DNA of 64,000 nt. Origin: Sabulibacter ruber. Lineage in GTDB: Bacteria; Bacteroidota; Bacteroidia; Cytophagales; Hymenobacteraceae. The position numbers were made by a program, and so were the translations under genes. The DNA is taken from assembly GCF_017355955.1 (NCBI RefSeq), contig NZ_JAFFID010000001.1, forward strand, positions 1,922,001 through 1,986,000. Reading direction: 5' to 3'. Positions 9,142 to 17,836 of the stretch are shown piece by piece; positions within the stretch are counted from its first letter, which is position 1, and each line of letters opens with the position of its first letter. Below the pieces are notes generated by a model. It was not told where the DNA came from. It searched no databases and saw only the letters and a list, made by a program, of their open reading frames with translations.

Positions 9142-9386
9142 GCGTATAAGAAATAAGCCGTTTTTACGCAGTTTTGGCCGAAATAGCCTTAAATCACTTC
9201 TGATTTTTTATTACCTCCTGCCTCGTCTTCCTTCGTCCAAACTGCCTGGGGCAGGCCTTTTTCTCCACCGAGCGGTTTCTCTATCTTTCCGCCTTTTCCG
9301 TTTTCCAGTGGCCTCTTTCAGGTGAACCTTGTAACTATAATCAGATCAAATACATATACAGGTGCATCAACTAGCACTTATCCTCC

Positions 9387-10574
9387 ATGAAGAAAAACCG
9401 ACCACGCTTTCTCCCAGACCGAAGGACTTTCCTGAAAGGCTTTTCCCTGGTCCTTGGCTCCACGGCACTTGGTTTCCCTTTTTTCTCGTTTGGTTCCTGC
9501 CAGTCGGGCGGCAATTCTGATTCGGGTACTGAAAACCAGGCAGACCCGCAAACCCAGGGCAACACCAAAAAACTGGGCATCGCCCTGGTGGGCCTGGGCG
9601 GCTACTCTGAGCACCAGCTGGGCCCGGCCCTCAAGGAAACCCAGCACTGCTACCTGGCGGGCATTGTGACCGGCACCCCTTCCAAGATAGACCGCTGGAA
9701 AGCCGAGTACAACATCCCCGACAAGAACATCTACAACTACCAGAACTTCGACCAGATCGCCAACAACCCAGACATTGATGTGGTGTACATTGTGCTGCCC
9801 AACGGACTGCATGCTGAGTACACCATCAGGGCGGCCAAAGCGAAAAAACACGTCATCTGCGAGAAGCCCATGGCTACCAGCGTGGAAGATGCGGTGCGCA
9901 TGCTGGAGGCCTGCCGCCAAAACAACGTGCAGTTGTCCATCGGGTACCGGTTGCATTTTGAGCCCTACAACAAACGCGTGATGGAACTGGGCCAGAAACA
10001 GCTTTTTGGCAAAGTCCAGAGCATTGAGGCCAGAAACGGGTTCAACATCACCCGCTCAAACCCCAACGTCTGGCGACTGGACAAAAAACTGGCCGGGGGC
10101 GGACCGCTCATGGACATGGGCATTTACTGCGTGCAGGGCGCCTGCTATACCTTGGGAAAAGCCCCGGTGGCGGTAACAGCCCGTTTTGGCGAAGTAACCC
10201 ACAAAGACTATTTTGATGAAGTGGAGCAGTCAATTTCCTGGAAAATGGAGTTTGACGACGGCACCATAGCCGATTGCAGCACCAGTTACGCCGAAGGGCA
10301 AAGCCTTTTAGCCGGCAAAGCCGAGAAAGGCTGGTGGCGCGTGGAGCCGGCTTACGCGTACTCCGGCAAAAGCGGCGAAACCAGCAAAGGCAAAATGGAC
10401 TACCCCGATGTGTTTGAGCAGGCCCTGCAGATGGATGCGCAAGCCCTCAGCTTTAAGAACAACCAAAAGACCATTGTACCCGGCGAGATGGGCCTCCGCG
10501 ACGTGAGAATCCTGATGGCTATCTATGAATCGGCGCGTAACAACGGCAAGCGGGTACCCATTTCCTATGCTTAA
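9387..10574 (+). CDS. Tat-exported Gfo/Idh/MocA-family oxidoreductase
   Basis: A 395-residue NAD(P)-dependent sugar or polyol oxidoreductase of the glucose-fructose oxidoreductase type. The N-terminus has a twin-arginine signal (Arg12-Arg13 in DRRTFLKG) and a hydrophobic stretch ending at Cys38, so it is probably exported folded with its cofactor, perhaps as a lipoprotein. A Rossmann motif GIALVGLGGYS (64-74) and the family hallmark EKP (159-161) follow, then the C-terminal alpha/beta domain with GGPLMDMGIYC. The substrate is unknown. The gene has no operon partner; a 21-base palindromic terminator separates it from a convergent SDR gene. Confidence 0.92.
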   Translation: MKKNRPRFLPDRRTFLKGFSLVLGSTALGFPFFSFGSCQSGGNSDSGTENQADPQTQGNTKKLGIALVGLGGYSEHQLGPALKETQHCYLAGIVTGTPSKIDRWKAEYNIPDKNIYNYQNFDQIANNPDIDVVYIVLPNGLHAEYTIRAAKAKKHVICEKPMATSVEDAVRMLEACRQNNVQLSIGYRLHFEPYNKRVMELGQKQLFGKVQSIEARNGFNITRSNPNVWRLDKKLAGGGPLMDMGIYCVQGACYTLGKAPVAVTARFGEVTHKDYFDEVEQSISWKMEFDDGTIADCSTSYAEGQSLLAGKAEKGWWRVEPAYAYSGKSGETSKGKMDYPDVFEQALQMDAQALSFKNNQKTIVPGEMGLRDVRILMAIYESARNNGKRVPISYA

Positions 10575-10620
10575 GTAACCGTTTGCTCCAGAAGTGCCTT
10601 TAAGATATTAAAACGTATAA

Positions 10621-10666
10621 AAATTGAATCGGGCCTGTTTTCTGTAAAACAGGCCCGATTCAATTT
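10621..10666. terminator. Perfect 21-base-pair bidirectional terminator
   Basis: The arms 10621-10641 and 10646-10666 are perfectly complementary around a CTGT loop. The inner part GGGCCTGTTTT / AAAACAGGCCC is the core of the dispersed palindrome seen across the window. It lies between convergent genes, with A and T runs on both sides. Confidence 0.88.
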
Positions 10667-10684
10667 TTATCAGGGTTAATCAGG

Positions 10685-11581
10685 TTAAATGGTAGGCGTA
10701 CCACCGGTTACCTGCACCGTGGAACCGGTCATATAGCTGGAGTCTTCCGAGGCTAGCAGCACGTAGATCGCCGAAAGTTCTACCGGTTGGCCGGGGCGTT
10801 TCATGGGCGTGTCTTTCCCGAAGGTTTTCACGGCTTCCTCTTTCATGGTGGCGGGAATGAGCGGGGTCCAGATCGGGCCCGGAGCCACGCAGTTCACCCG
10901 AATGCCTTTATCGGCCAGGATCTGCCCCAAGTTGGCGGTAAAGTTCTGGATGGCGCCTTTGGTGGCGGCGTAAGGCAACAGCATAGGCGAAGGCTTGTAG
11001 GCGTTCACCGAGGTGGTGTTGATGATGGTGCTGCCCGGTTTCATGTGCGGCTCGGCGGCTTTGCACAGGTAGAACATGGCGTACACGTTGGTTTTGAAAG
11101 TCTTGTCAAACTCCTCGCTGGAAATCTCCTGCATTGACTCCCGCGCCATCTGGAACGCCGCGTTGTTCACCAGAATATCAATCTGCCCGAACTCGTCTAC
11201 GGCGCGTTGCACAATGGCTTTGCAGTGGGCCTCATCGGTGATGTCGCCGGGTACCAGCACGGCTTTGCGTCCGGCCTGCTCAATCCATTTGGCGGTGTCG
11301 CGGGCGTCTTCCTCTTCGTTGAGGTAAGAGATCAGCACATCGGCCCCTTCGCGCGCAAACGCAATGGCCGCCGCTTTCCCAATGCCTGAGTCGCCGCCGG
11401 TGATGATGGCTTTGCGGCCCGTCAGTTTTCCAGAGCCCTTGTAGCTCTCTTCGCCATGGTCTGGCTTTATGTTCATTTCTGATTCTTCGCCGGGCTCACT
11501 CTGCGTGGACTCGTTGAACGGCGGCTGATCAAATTTTTCCTGGGGGTCCTGCTGCTTGTTTGGATCTGAGGTTGAATTCAT
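10685..11581 (-). CDS. SDR-family oxidoreductase (YghA / general stress protein 39 type)
   Basis: A 298-residue classical short-chain dehydrogenase. A hydrophilic Asp/Glu/Pro/Ser-rich N-terminal extension (1-50), typical of the YghA/GSP39 group, precedes the Rossmann fold. Visible motifs are the NAD(P)-binding TGGDSGIGKAAA, the NNAA motif, a serine in NTTSVNAY, and the active-site YAATK. The C-terminal VAPGPIWTPLIP and MTGSTVQVTGG are standard. Homologues are often induced by stress or starvation; substrate not known. It is monocistronic and convergent with the upstream oxidoreductase. Confidence 0.92.
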   Translation of the reverse strand: MNSTSDPNKQQDPQEKFDQPPFNESTQSEPGEESEMNIKPDHGEESYKGSGKLTGRKAIITGGDSGIGKAAAIAFAREGADVLISYLNEEEDARDTAKWIEQAGRKAVLVPGDITDEAHCKAIVQRAVDEFGQIDILVNNAAFQMARESMQEISSEEFDKTFKTNVYAMFYLCKAAEPHMKPGSTIINTTSVNAYKPSPMLLPYAATKGAIQNFTANLGQILADKGIRVNCVAPGPIWTPLIPATMKEEAVKTFGKDTPMKRPGQPVELSAIYVLLASEDSSYMTGSTVQVTGGTPTI

Positions 11582-11773
11582 AGTTTCAAATTGCTTGTAG
11601 TTAAGGATCAGTTACATTCATTTTGAAACGAGAAGATGCGCAAAGGGTTAAAAACAATTCTGCAACTTCTTGCGGCTGGCACCAGAAAACCGGGCGCTGG
11701 GCGAAAACTCACTCCCAAATTGGTTTTCACCCAACGGTTAACGCTTTTCGCTTGGATTGCCTACCTTGCTTCC

Positions 11774-12769
11774 ATGCAGCCTCTTTTTCCTACCTCCTAC
11801 TCCACGTTTTGTACCTCCGCGCTGGCCTCGTATATCTCAGAGACGTACGGGCTTGGCCCGGCAACCTGCCAGTTGCTGCTGCGCGGCGTGGGCGACACCT
11901 ATTTGATCAAGACGGATGCAGATTGGTTTATCCTGCGGGTGTACCGCGCCACCCACCGCTCGCTCCCGCAGATACAAGCCGAGACCACCCTGCTTCTGGC
12001 TCTGAAAAAGGCCGGGGTGTTGGTTTCTTACCCCATATTTGACCTGGCTGGGCAAGAAATTCAGGCCTTACCAGCGGCGGAAGGCACTCGCCATGCGGTG
12101 CTGTTCACCTTTGCCCCCGGCCAGTCCGTAGCGATTCTGAACCACCGGCAATTGCAACTGCTGGGCAGCCAAATGGCCAGGTTCCATACCATATCTTCCA
12201 GTACTCAACTCAATGATTCCCGCTGGACCTTTGATGTAGAGACCATGCTGGTACAGCCTTTGGAGATGGTCAAAGAGGCTTTTAATGATTTCCCCGAGGA
12301 TTATGCCTGGCTTCAGGAAATCAGCCGGGAAACGCAGGACCGTCTGGCCAGCCTTAACACTTCTTCCTTCTCCAGCGGCTACTGCCACTTTGATTTCATG
12401 CCCAAGAACTTCCACTTTGAGGGAAATGAAAAGCTCACCTTCTTTGACTTTGACTTTTTTGGCCAGGGCTGGCTGGTGAATGATCTGATGACTTTCCGGG
12501 AACAGCTCTGCCTGGATGTACTTTCGGGGAGAATGACGCAAAATGCCGCAGAAATCGCTTTTGCCACGGTAGTAGAAGCCTACCGGGAACACCGTTCGCT
12601 CAGCGACGAAGAGGTAGCCGCCGTTTCGTCCCTTAGCGTGGGATTCTGGTTTTTCTACTTAGGCTTCTACGCCACCCATGACCAGTTCACGCCCCACCTG
12701 CAACCCGCCCGCCTTCAGCAACGCATGAGTTTATTCAGGCGCCTGAACGAGAAATTCTGGAATAAATAG
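11774..12769 (+). CDS. Aminoglycoside/homoserine-kinase-like phosphotransferase (APH fold)
   Basis: A 331-residue protein-kinase-like small-molecule kinase. I take the ATG at 11774: the frame is open back to 11636 but those 46 residues look like spacer, and a TACCTTGC box (11762-11769), close to the -7 consensus, lies just before 11774. The catalytic loop is HFDFMPKN, with His205, Asp207 and Asn212, the APH equivalent of HxDxxxxN. The metal-binding Asp follows in FFDFDFFGQGW (about 222-228). The N-lobe carries LLLRGVGDTYLIKT. Close families include SrkA and homoserine kinase type II; the substrate is open. It reads alone, with the MFS gene 150 bases downstream. Confidence 0.85.
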   Translation: MQPLFPTSYSTFCTSALASYISETYGLGPATCQLLLRGVGDTYLIKTDADWFILRVYRATHRSLPQIQAETTLLLALKKAGVLVSYPIFDLAGQEIQALPAAEGTRHAVLFTFAPGQSVAILNHRQLQLLGSQMARFHTISSSTQLNDSRWTFDVETMLVQPLEMVKEAFNDFPEDYAWLQEISRETQDRLASLNTSSFSSGYCHFDFMPKNFHFEGNEKLTFFDFDFFGQGWLVNDLMTFREQLCLDVLSGRMTQNAAEIAFATVVEAYREHRSLSDEEVAAVSSLSVGFWFFYLGFYATHDQFTPHLQPARLQQRMSLFRRLNEKFWNK

Positions 12770-12911
12770 AGGCGCTGAAACCTATCAGGTTTACTCCTGG
12801 AAAGGAGAAAGTACCCGCCAAGAGTAGACAAACGAAAAGAAGAAACGTATACTCGCACCTGAATTGGCCGCCTCAGAAGCCTCCGTCTGAAAGCTTTTAG
12901 AGGGGCGACCG

Positions 12912-12919
12912 TACCTTTG
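12912..12919 (+). promoter_or_regulatory. -7 promoter box before the MFS gene
   Basis: TACCTTTG fits TAnnTTTG and ends only three bases before the ATG at 12923, so the transcript would start at or near the start codon. No clear -33 TTG is seen. Confidence 0.5.
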
Positions 12920-12922
12920 CGT

Positions 12923-14143
12923 ATGACAACTCCTGTTTCTTCCTCCCCCGCACAACCAGAATTAACCAAGCTCAATCTTTGGGTGATGACCATTGCCACC
13001 GGTATGGTGGTAGCCAATCTTTATTATAACCAGCCGCTTTTGGGTAGGATTGCCGCTACGTTCCAGGTCTCCGAGGCCTCGGCGGGCAGTCTGGCCATGC
13101 TCACCCAGATTGGCTATGCCGTGGGCATGTTGTTCATTATTCCGCTGGGCGATATGCTGCGCCGCAAAAGGCTTATTATGATAGATTTTGCCGCCATTAT
13201 TATTGCGCTGCTACTGGCCGGTTTCGCGGTGAACATTCAATCCTTGATGGTGGCCAGTTTCCTGATTGGGGCTACCTCGGTGGTACCGCAGTTGCTGGTG
13301 CCTATGGCCGCGCACCTGGCCAAACCCGAGGAACGGGGCCGCACTGTGGGCTTTGTGATGAGCGGCTTGCTGATTGGCATCTTGCTGTCCCGCACCGTGA
13401 GCGGATTTGTGGGCGCACACCTGGGTTGGCGGGCCATGTTCTTTATTGCGGCGGGCATGATGCTCCTGCTGTGGCTCATCCTTTATTTCCTGCTCCCCGA
13501 GGTACACCCTAATTTCAAAGGCACCTACAAGAACCTGATGAAATCTCTGGTGCATTTGATCCGGGACCAGCCAATGCTGCGGCTGGTTTCCTTACGAGGC
13601 GCTTTGTGTTACGCCTGCTTTGGGGCGTTCTGGACTACGCTGGTGTTCCTGCTGGAAGAACCGCCGTTCAACGCTGGCAGTGACGTGGCCGGACTCTTCG
13701 GGTTGATTGGAGCCGCCGGGGCACTGGCCGCCGGTTACATGGGCCGCCTAAGCGACAAAGGAAATGCCTTTACCGTTACCACCATCACCATTGGGTTGCT
13801 GGTGCTTTCTTACGTGGTGTTCGGGTTCTCCAGCCGCAGCATTATTGGACTGGTTATTGGCGTGATTTTAATGGACTTAGGCGTACAGGCTACGCACATC
13901 TCCAACCAGGCCTTTATCTTCTCTATCCTGCCGGAGGCCCGCAACCGGCTCAACACCGTCTACATGGTGACTTACTTCATCGGGGGTGCATCGGGCACTT
14001 TCCTCGCCAGCCATGCCTGGCACCTCTGGAAGTGGAACGGTGTGGTAGCCATGGGCCTTTTGTTCTCGGGGTTAGCGCTCCTGCTGCACCTGCTGTTCAT
14101 GCGCTCAGAAAGCAACGCATCGCAGGCGGTGAAGCCCTCCTAG
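12923..14143 (+). CDS. MFS transporter
   Basis: A 406-residue, twelve-helix major facilitator that probably exports a small molecule with proton exchange. The first helix pair carries ATGMVVANLYYNQPLLG and the loop between helices 2 and 3 has the MFS signature GDMLRRKRLIM. A second copy of that loop pattern, GYMGRLSDKG, opens the C-terminal half. The family (YnfM/YgaY-like drug or metabolite exporters) cannot be refined by eye. The TTG at 12917 offered by the open frame lies within the promoter box, so the ATG at 12923 is preferred. A perfect palindromic terminator follows. Confidence 0.92.
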   Translation: MTTPVSSSPAQPELTKLNLWVMTIATGMVVANLYYNQPLLGRIAATFQVSEASAGSLAMLTQIGYAVGMLFIIPLGDMLRRKRLIMIDFAAIIIALLLAGFAVNIQSLMVASFLIGATSVVPQLLVPMAAHLAKPEERGRTVGFVMSGLLIGILLSRTVSGFVGAHLGWRAMFFIAAGMMLLLWLILYFLLPEVHPNFKGTYKNLMKSLVHLIRDQPMLRLVSLRGALCYACFGAFWTTLVFLLEEPPFNAGSDVAGLFGLIGAAGALAAGYMGRLSDKGNAFTVTTITIGLLVLSYVVFGFSSRSIIGLVIGVILMDLGVQATHISNQAFIFSILPEARNRLNTVYMVTYFIGGASGTFLASHAWHLWKWNGVVAMGLLFSGLALLLHLLFMRSESNASQAVKPS

Positions 14144-14154
14144 AAAGTATTTCT

Positions 14155-14190
14155 GTTTAGGGCCTGTTTTGCAGAAAACAGGCCCTAAAC
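14155..14190. terminator. Palindromic terminator, dispersed-repeat type
   Basis: Perfect 16-base arms GTTTAGGGCCTGTTTT (14155-14170) and its complement (14175-14190) around GCAG. It sits between the convergent MFS gene and the small gene at 14228, and is one of the best-kept copies of the dispersed palindrome. Confidence 0.85.
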
Positions 14191-14227
14191 ATATCTTCGA
14201 AACCACTGAGGAAACTGAGCGCAGGTG

Positions 14228-14422
14228 CTAGTCTCCGCCGCCGCAGTCACCACCTCCATCTCCGCCGCAATCACTATCTCCAGCATCGGAATCACTGCCT
14301 TCCCCCAGGCTGATGTATCCCATCTCGGGGGAATCCGAGGCAGGTAAGTGGCTGGCCTTTTTCAGCAACAAAATGAGGGCGATGAAAAAAAGACAACATC
14401 CCGCAAAAATCACGAACTCCAT
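14228..14422 (-). CDS. Small single-pass membrane protein with Gly/Cys/Asp tail
   Basis: A 64-residue protein: one hydrophobic helix at the N-terminus (about 2-20, FVIFAGCCLFFIALILLL), a short linker, and a tail of alternating Asp, Gly and Cys ending CGGDGGGDCGGGD. No known domain was recognised. The tail could bind a metal or form disulfides; that is a guess. It is probably real because it starts with a good ATG, has a clear membrane segment and sits in the same direction as the next gene, 47 bases away. Small Bacteroidota proteins of this shape are usually annotated hypothetical. Confidence 0.6.
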   Translation of the reverse strand: MEFVIFAGCCLFFIALILLLKKASHLPASDSPEMGYISLGEGSDSDAGDSDCGGDGGGDCGGGD

Positions 14423-14469
14423 ATTCTGACAGTTTAAATACGTTCTGACGTCCTTTTCCTACAACAGAA

Positions 14470-15033
14470 TCACTTGGCTGGGGCTACCGATGGCTCACCG
14501 TACTGCTGCACTTCTACCTGGGTGTCTTTGCCGTCGCGGAGGGTTACTTTGAACAGCTGGTCATATTGGTAATCGGCTACCTCGTTGAAGGGCCTTTTGC
14601 CGCCCAGGGCTTCCACCACCGAGAGCACCGTATTGGAGTGCCCGGCTATCACCACGGTTTTGCCTTTATAATTTTCCCGGATGTTCTGCGCCAGCCCCAG
14701 GAAATCGGTGGGGTTGTACGTCTGCACGGTAAGGTTTTTGGCTTGGGCCAGGGGCTGCAGGGTTTGTTGGGTGCGCTGGTATTTGGTGGCCAGGAGTGCG
14801 GCTATTGGGGATTTCGCCAGTTTATCACGCAAGACTTCGGCACGTTTACGGCCGGCCTCTGACAAGGCAGGGTCATCGGTCATGGTGCCGTTAGAGGCGG
14901 CTTTCTCGGCGTGCCGAACCACGTAAACCACGGTTGCTTTGCCCGAAGAGGCCTTCTGGGCCAAGCAGTCAAACAAACTGAAGACCGCCAGGAAACACAA
15001 CCCTAACAGGAAGAGAGACTTGATTTGTTTCAT
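14470..15033 (-). CDS. Exported histidine phosphatase (phosphoglycerate mutase-like, SixA-type)
   Basis: A 187-residue protein of the histidine phosphatase superfamily. A signal peptide (about 1-25) leads to the catalytic motif VVRHAEKA, with Arg40 and His41 (the phosphorylated histidine). A second active-site His lies in VVIAGHSNTV (about 131), and RTQQTLQPLA supplies a phosphate-binding Arg. Its short size and lack of a lid domain suit the SixA or single-domain phosphatase groups. The export signal points to the periplasm and a phosphoester-scavenging or regulatory role, which is inference. Confidence 0.88.
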   Translation of the reverse strand: MKQIKSLFLLGLCFLAVFSLFDCLAQKASSGKATVVYVVRHAEKAASNGTMTDDPALSEAGRKRAEVLRDKLAKSPIAALLATKYQRTQQTLQPLAQAKNLTVQTYNPTDFLGLAQNIRENYKGKTVVIAGHSNTVLSVVEALGGKRPFNEVADYQYDQLFKVTLRDGKDTQVEVQQYGEPSVAPAK

Positions 15034-15140
15034 AAGGAAAGAGCATTAGCGGAATCAAGGTAGCATAATTCCGCTAATTAAAACAGCACCAGGCGGCGGC
15101 GGTTTCTTCCCTGTTTTCAGAAAACCGGCAGCAAAACCAC

Positions 15141-15728
15141 CTAAACCGCCAGCAGTTGGTGCAACTGCGCATATTGCAGCAGCATGATGGTCTTGGCGTC
15201 TTGGATCTGGCCGGTTTCCATGAGTTGCAACGCCTGGGGGAAAGGCAACTCCAGTACCTCAATGTTTTCCTGTTCCTCGGCGTGGCCGCCGCCTTCGGTT
15301 ACTTTCATGTCTTTGCTGTACTCGGCCACAAAAAAGTACAGCTTCTCGGTCACGGAGCCCGGCGACATGTATGCTTCCATCACTTTCCGCACCTCGGTCA
15401 CTTTGTACCCGGTTTCTTCTTCGGTTTCGCGGCGGATGCAGTCGGTGGGGTTGTCGTTGTCCAGCAGGCCGGCGCAGGTTTCTATGAGCATGCCGTCTGG
15501 GTTGCCGTTGAGGAAGGTAGGCATCCTGAACTGGCGGGTTAAAATAACCGAGTTGCTTTGGCGGTTATAGAGAAGTATGGTGGCGCCGTTGCCCCGGTCA
15601 TAGGCTTCGCGGGTTTGGGTTTCCCAGTCGCCATCGGGTTTGCGGTACTCAAACGTGACTTTGTTGAGGGTGTACCAGTTGTCAGACAGCAGTTCGGTTT
15701 TGATATTCTTTACTCGGGGCTCAGCCAT
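15141..15728 (-). CDS. nudK: Nudix hydrolase, NudK (GDP-mannose pyrophosphatase) type
   Basis: A 195-residue NDP-sugar pyrophosphatase expected to split GDP-mannose into mannose 1-phosphate and GMP. The Nudix region runs from AGLLDNDNP (86-94) through RRETEEETGY (99-108), which holds the metal-binding Glu residues. The neighbouring MLIETCAGLLDND, YMSPGSVTEKLYFFVAEY, GGGHAEEQENIEVLELPF and the C-terminal LQLMETGQIQDAKTIMLLQY match the NudK group well. Overall length agrees with NudK (about 190). It is followed by a histidine phosphatase in the same direction but about 107 bases away, so co-transcription is uncertain. Confidence 0.85.
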   Translation of the reverse strand: MAEPRVKNIKTELLSDNWYTLNKVTFEYRKPDGDWETQTREAYDRGNGATILLYNRQSNSVILTRQFRMPTFLNGNPDGMLIETCAGLLDNDNPTDCIRRETEEETGYKVTEVRKVMEAYMSPGSVTEKLYFFVAEYSKDMKVTEGGGHAEEQENIEVLELPFPQALQLMETGQIQDAKTIMLLQYAQLHQLLAV

Positions 15729-15926
15729 AACACGTGAATTTTCTCTTATCAGATGAAGCGGCTAAAATTAGCCGAATGCTACTTTCTTTTACAGGTAGCG
15801 CCGTGGGTTTTGGGCTTGTTTTTCAGACTTCTACCCTATTTTGGGAGCATAACGAACAATCCGCGAAAATATTTAACTATAACTATATTTAATAAAAACA
15901 GTATGTAGCAGAAGTTAGATTTACTT

Positions 15927-16658
15927 ATGCAACCTGTTATCTCTACCCAACCTTTGGCCCGCGTCTACCTGTTTGTCCTGCTGTGCCTGGTGGCTGCCGC
16001 CGGCTGTAAATCCGCCAAAACCCACTACCGCGAGGGCCTGGAGCGCGCCAGCAAAAACGATTATTCCGGAGCCGTGCGCGAGTACGATGCCGCCATTGCC
16101 AAACGCCCCGATGATGGCAGCCTTTACCGCCTCCGCGGCGTGGCCAAGTACGAGATGGAAGACTTTGACGGCGCCTACGCCGATTTCACCCAAGCCATTA
16201 ACCTAGTGCCCAATGATGCCGAGTCCTACAAGTTCAGGGGCGACATCAAGCAGAACCGGGGCCAGTACCGAGAGTCCATCGCCGATTACAACCAGGCCAT
16301 CCAGCACCAGCCCAACTACGCCAAGGCGTTCAACAACCGGGGCCTGAACAAAGCCCGCCTAAAAGACAACAAAGGCGCCGTACAGGATTTCAGCCAGGCC
16401 ATTGCCCTGCAGGAAGATTACACCGTGGCGTACTTGAACCGCGCCAACCTACGGATGCGGCAGAAACAGTACAGCCTGGCCAAAGAAGACTATGACAAAG
16501 TCATAGCCTTAGACCCCAGCATGGTGCAGGCCTACTACAACCGCGGCGTGCTCAACCACACCCTTAGAAACCGCAAAGCCGCCTGCGCCGATTGGCAGAA
16601 AGCCTTTGAACTGGGCTCCGCCGAGGCCAATGCCCTCATTAAGCGCTACTGCAAGTAA
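15927..16658 (+). CDS. TPR-repeat lipoprotein
   Basis: A 243-residue lipoprotein. The signal ends in AAAGC with lipidated Cys27, followed by about six tetratricopeptide repeats from residue 33 to 240; the repeat core A.ADFTQAI / SIADYNQAI / AVQDFSQAI / AKEDYDKVI is easy to see. Such proteins act as scaffolds in the periplasm or on the inner face of the outer membrane. The last repeat ends in a Cys pair region (KAACADWQKAFELG), common in Bacteroidota TPR proteins. The partner is unknown. A strong hairpin terminator follows. Confidence 0.88.
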   Translation: MQPVISTQPLARVYLFVLLCLVAAAGCKSAKTHYREGLERASKNDYSGAVREYDAAIAKRPDDGSLYRLRGVAKYEMEDFDGAYADFTQAINLVPNDAESYKFRGDIKQNRGQYRESIADYNQAIQHQPNYAKAFNNRGLNKARLKDNKGAVQDFSQAIALQEDYTVAYLNRANLRMRQKQYSLAKEDYDKVIALDPSMVQAYYNRGVLNHTLRNRKAACADWQKAFELGSAEANALIKRYCK

Positions 16659-16684
16659 AACATCCCACGTTAGTTGAACCATAC

Positions 16685-16728
16685 GGCCGTTTCTGCGCCC
16701 TTTTTCTGAAAACAGCGCAGAAACGGCC
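16685..16728 (+). terminator. Terminator of the TPR gene, dispersed-repeat type
   Basis: Perfect 14-base arms GGCCGTTTCTGCGC and complement around a loop containing TTTTTCTGAAAAC, the conserved centre of the dispersed palindrome. It is followed by TTTCTGTTCT. Confidence 0.8.
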
Positions 16729-16756
16729 TTTCTGTTCTATTTCCTACGGTGGTTTC

Positions 16757-16786
16757 TTTGGGGCACGGGCGCAATTAGTATATTTG
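16757..16786 (+). promoter_or_regulatory. Bacteroidota-type promoter of fabG
   Basis: TTTG (16757-16760) and TATATTTG (16779-16786) are separated by 18 bases, fitting the -33/-7 pattern. The predicted leader is about 50 bases. Confidence 0.6.
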
Positions 16787-16843
16787 GCCCCCAGAAACCG
16801 GGGCAGACCTCTTATCTGTGCGGCAGCCCTTTAATGAACCAAT

Positions 16844-17590
16844 ATGAAATTACTGGAAGGAAAGATTGCCTTAGTTACCGGCGCCTCTAAGGGCATTGGC
16901 CGGGCCATCGCGAAGAAATATGCCGAAATGGGCGCCAACGTAGCCTTCACCTATCTCTCCAGCGTGGAGAAAGGCCAAGCCCTGGAGCAGGAATTAGCCG
17001 AGTACGGCATCCAGGCCAAAGGCTACCGCTCAGATGCTTCTGATTTCGCCCAAGCCGAAGCCTTGGTAGAAGCCGTAGTAAAAGATTTCGGGAAGCTGGA
17101 TGTGCTGGTGAACAACGCCGGTATCACTAAAGACGGTCTGCTGATGCGCATGTCTGAAGAGCAGTGGGATGCCGTGATCAACACCAACCTGAAATCGGTG
17201 TTCAACCTCACCAAAGCGGCCACCAAACACATGATGCGCGCCAAGAGCGGCTCCATCATCAACATGACCAGTGTAGTAGGCATCAAAGGTAACGCCGGAC
17301 AGGCCAACTACGCCGCCTCTAAAGCGGGTATCATCGGGTTCACCAAATCAGTGGCATTGGAGTTAGGTTCCCGTAACATCCGCAGCAACGCCATTGCCCC
17401 GGGCTTCATTGAAACCGACATGACCGATGAACTGGACGCCAACGTGGTAGCCGAGTGGCGGAAAGCCATTCCGTTGAAGCGCGGCGGTCAGCCGGAAGAC
17501 GTAGCCAACGCCGCCGTTTTCCTGGCCTCTGACCTGTCTACCTACGTAACCGGCCAAACCCTGCAGGTAGACGGCGGAATGTTAACTTAA
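16844..17590 (+). CDS. fabG: 3-oxoacyl-[acyl-carrier-protein] reductase
   Basis: FabG reduces 3-oxoacyl-ACP with NADPH in fatty-acid elongation. The 248-residue protein shows the glycine-rich TGASKGIGRA (12-21), the NNAG motif followed by ITKDGLLMRM, which is characteristic of FabG, the catalytic triad Ser-Tyr156-Lys160 in SVVGIKGNAGQANYAASKAG, and APGFIETDMT. Length and every motif agree with FabG, so the assignment is firm. It is not next to other fab genes or acpP; it has its own promoter and terminator. Confidence 0.95.
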   Translation: MKLLEGKIALVTGASKGIGRAIAKKYAEMGANVAFTYLSSVEKGQALEQELAEYGIQAKGYRSDASDFAQAEALVEAVVKDFGKLDVLVNNAGITKDGLLMRMSEEQWDAVINTNLKSVFNLTKAATKHMMRAKSGSIINMTSVVGIKGNAGQANYAASKAGIIGFTKSVALELGSRNIRSNAIAPGFIETDMTDELDANVVAEWRKAIPLKRGGQPEDVANAAVFLASDLSTYVTGQTLQVDGGMLT

Positions 17591-17611
17591 TTTGGAATAG
17601 CCTCTTGATAG

Positions 17612-17648
17612 AAAGCCGATGTTAGGTAAAACTGACATCGGCTTTTTT
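17612..17648 (+). terminator. Intrinsic terminator of fabG
   Basis: An 11-base stem AAAGCCGATGT / ACATCGGCTTT followed by a run of T, 22 bases after the stop codon. Confidence 0.85.
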
Positions 17649-17836
17649 TATTCTGCACAGGCATTTCCTTTTAGTTCTTTCAAGTAGAAGCTGTAGCTGC
17701 AGGTGCTTGGTTTGTTTTTAGGGTAGTTTGGTCAAAACAGCCCATAAACAGCAAATCTGTGGCTGTTTCCCCCTGCAGTGCTGCTGATTTTTCCTTTGGC
17801 ATCTCCTCCTAAGTGCGCTCAGGCCCTGATTTTATC

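Noticed and set aside
15399..15465. Possible defect in the Nudix box of the NudK-like protein
   Set aside because: The first Glu position of the general pattern is Asn, but the spacing in NudK proteins differs from the general pattern and the metal-binding Glu residues are intact, so it is not a clear loss.
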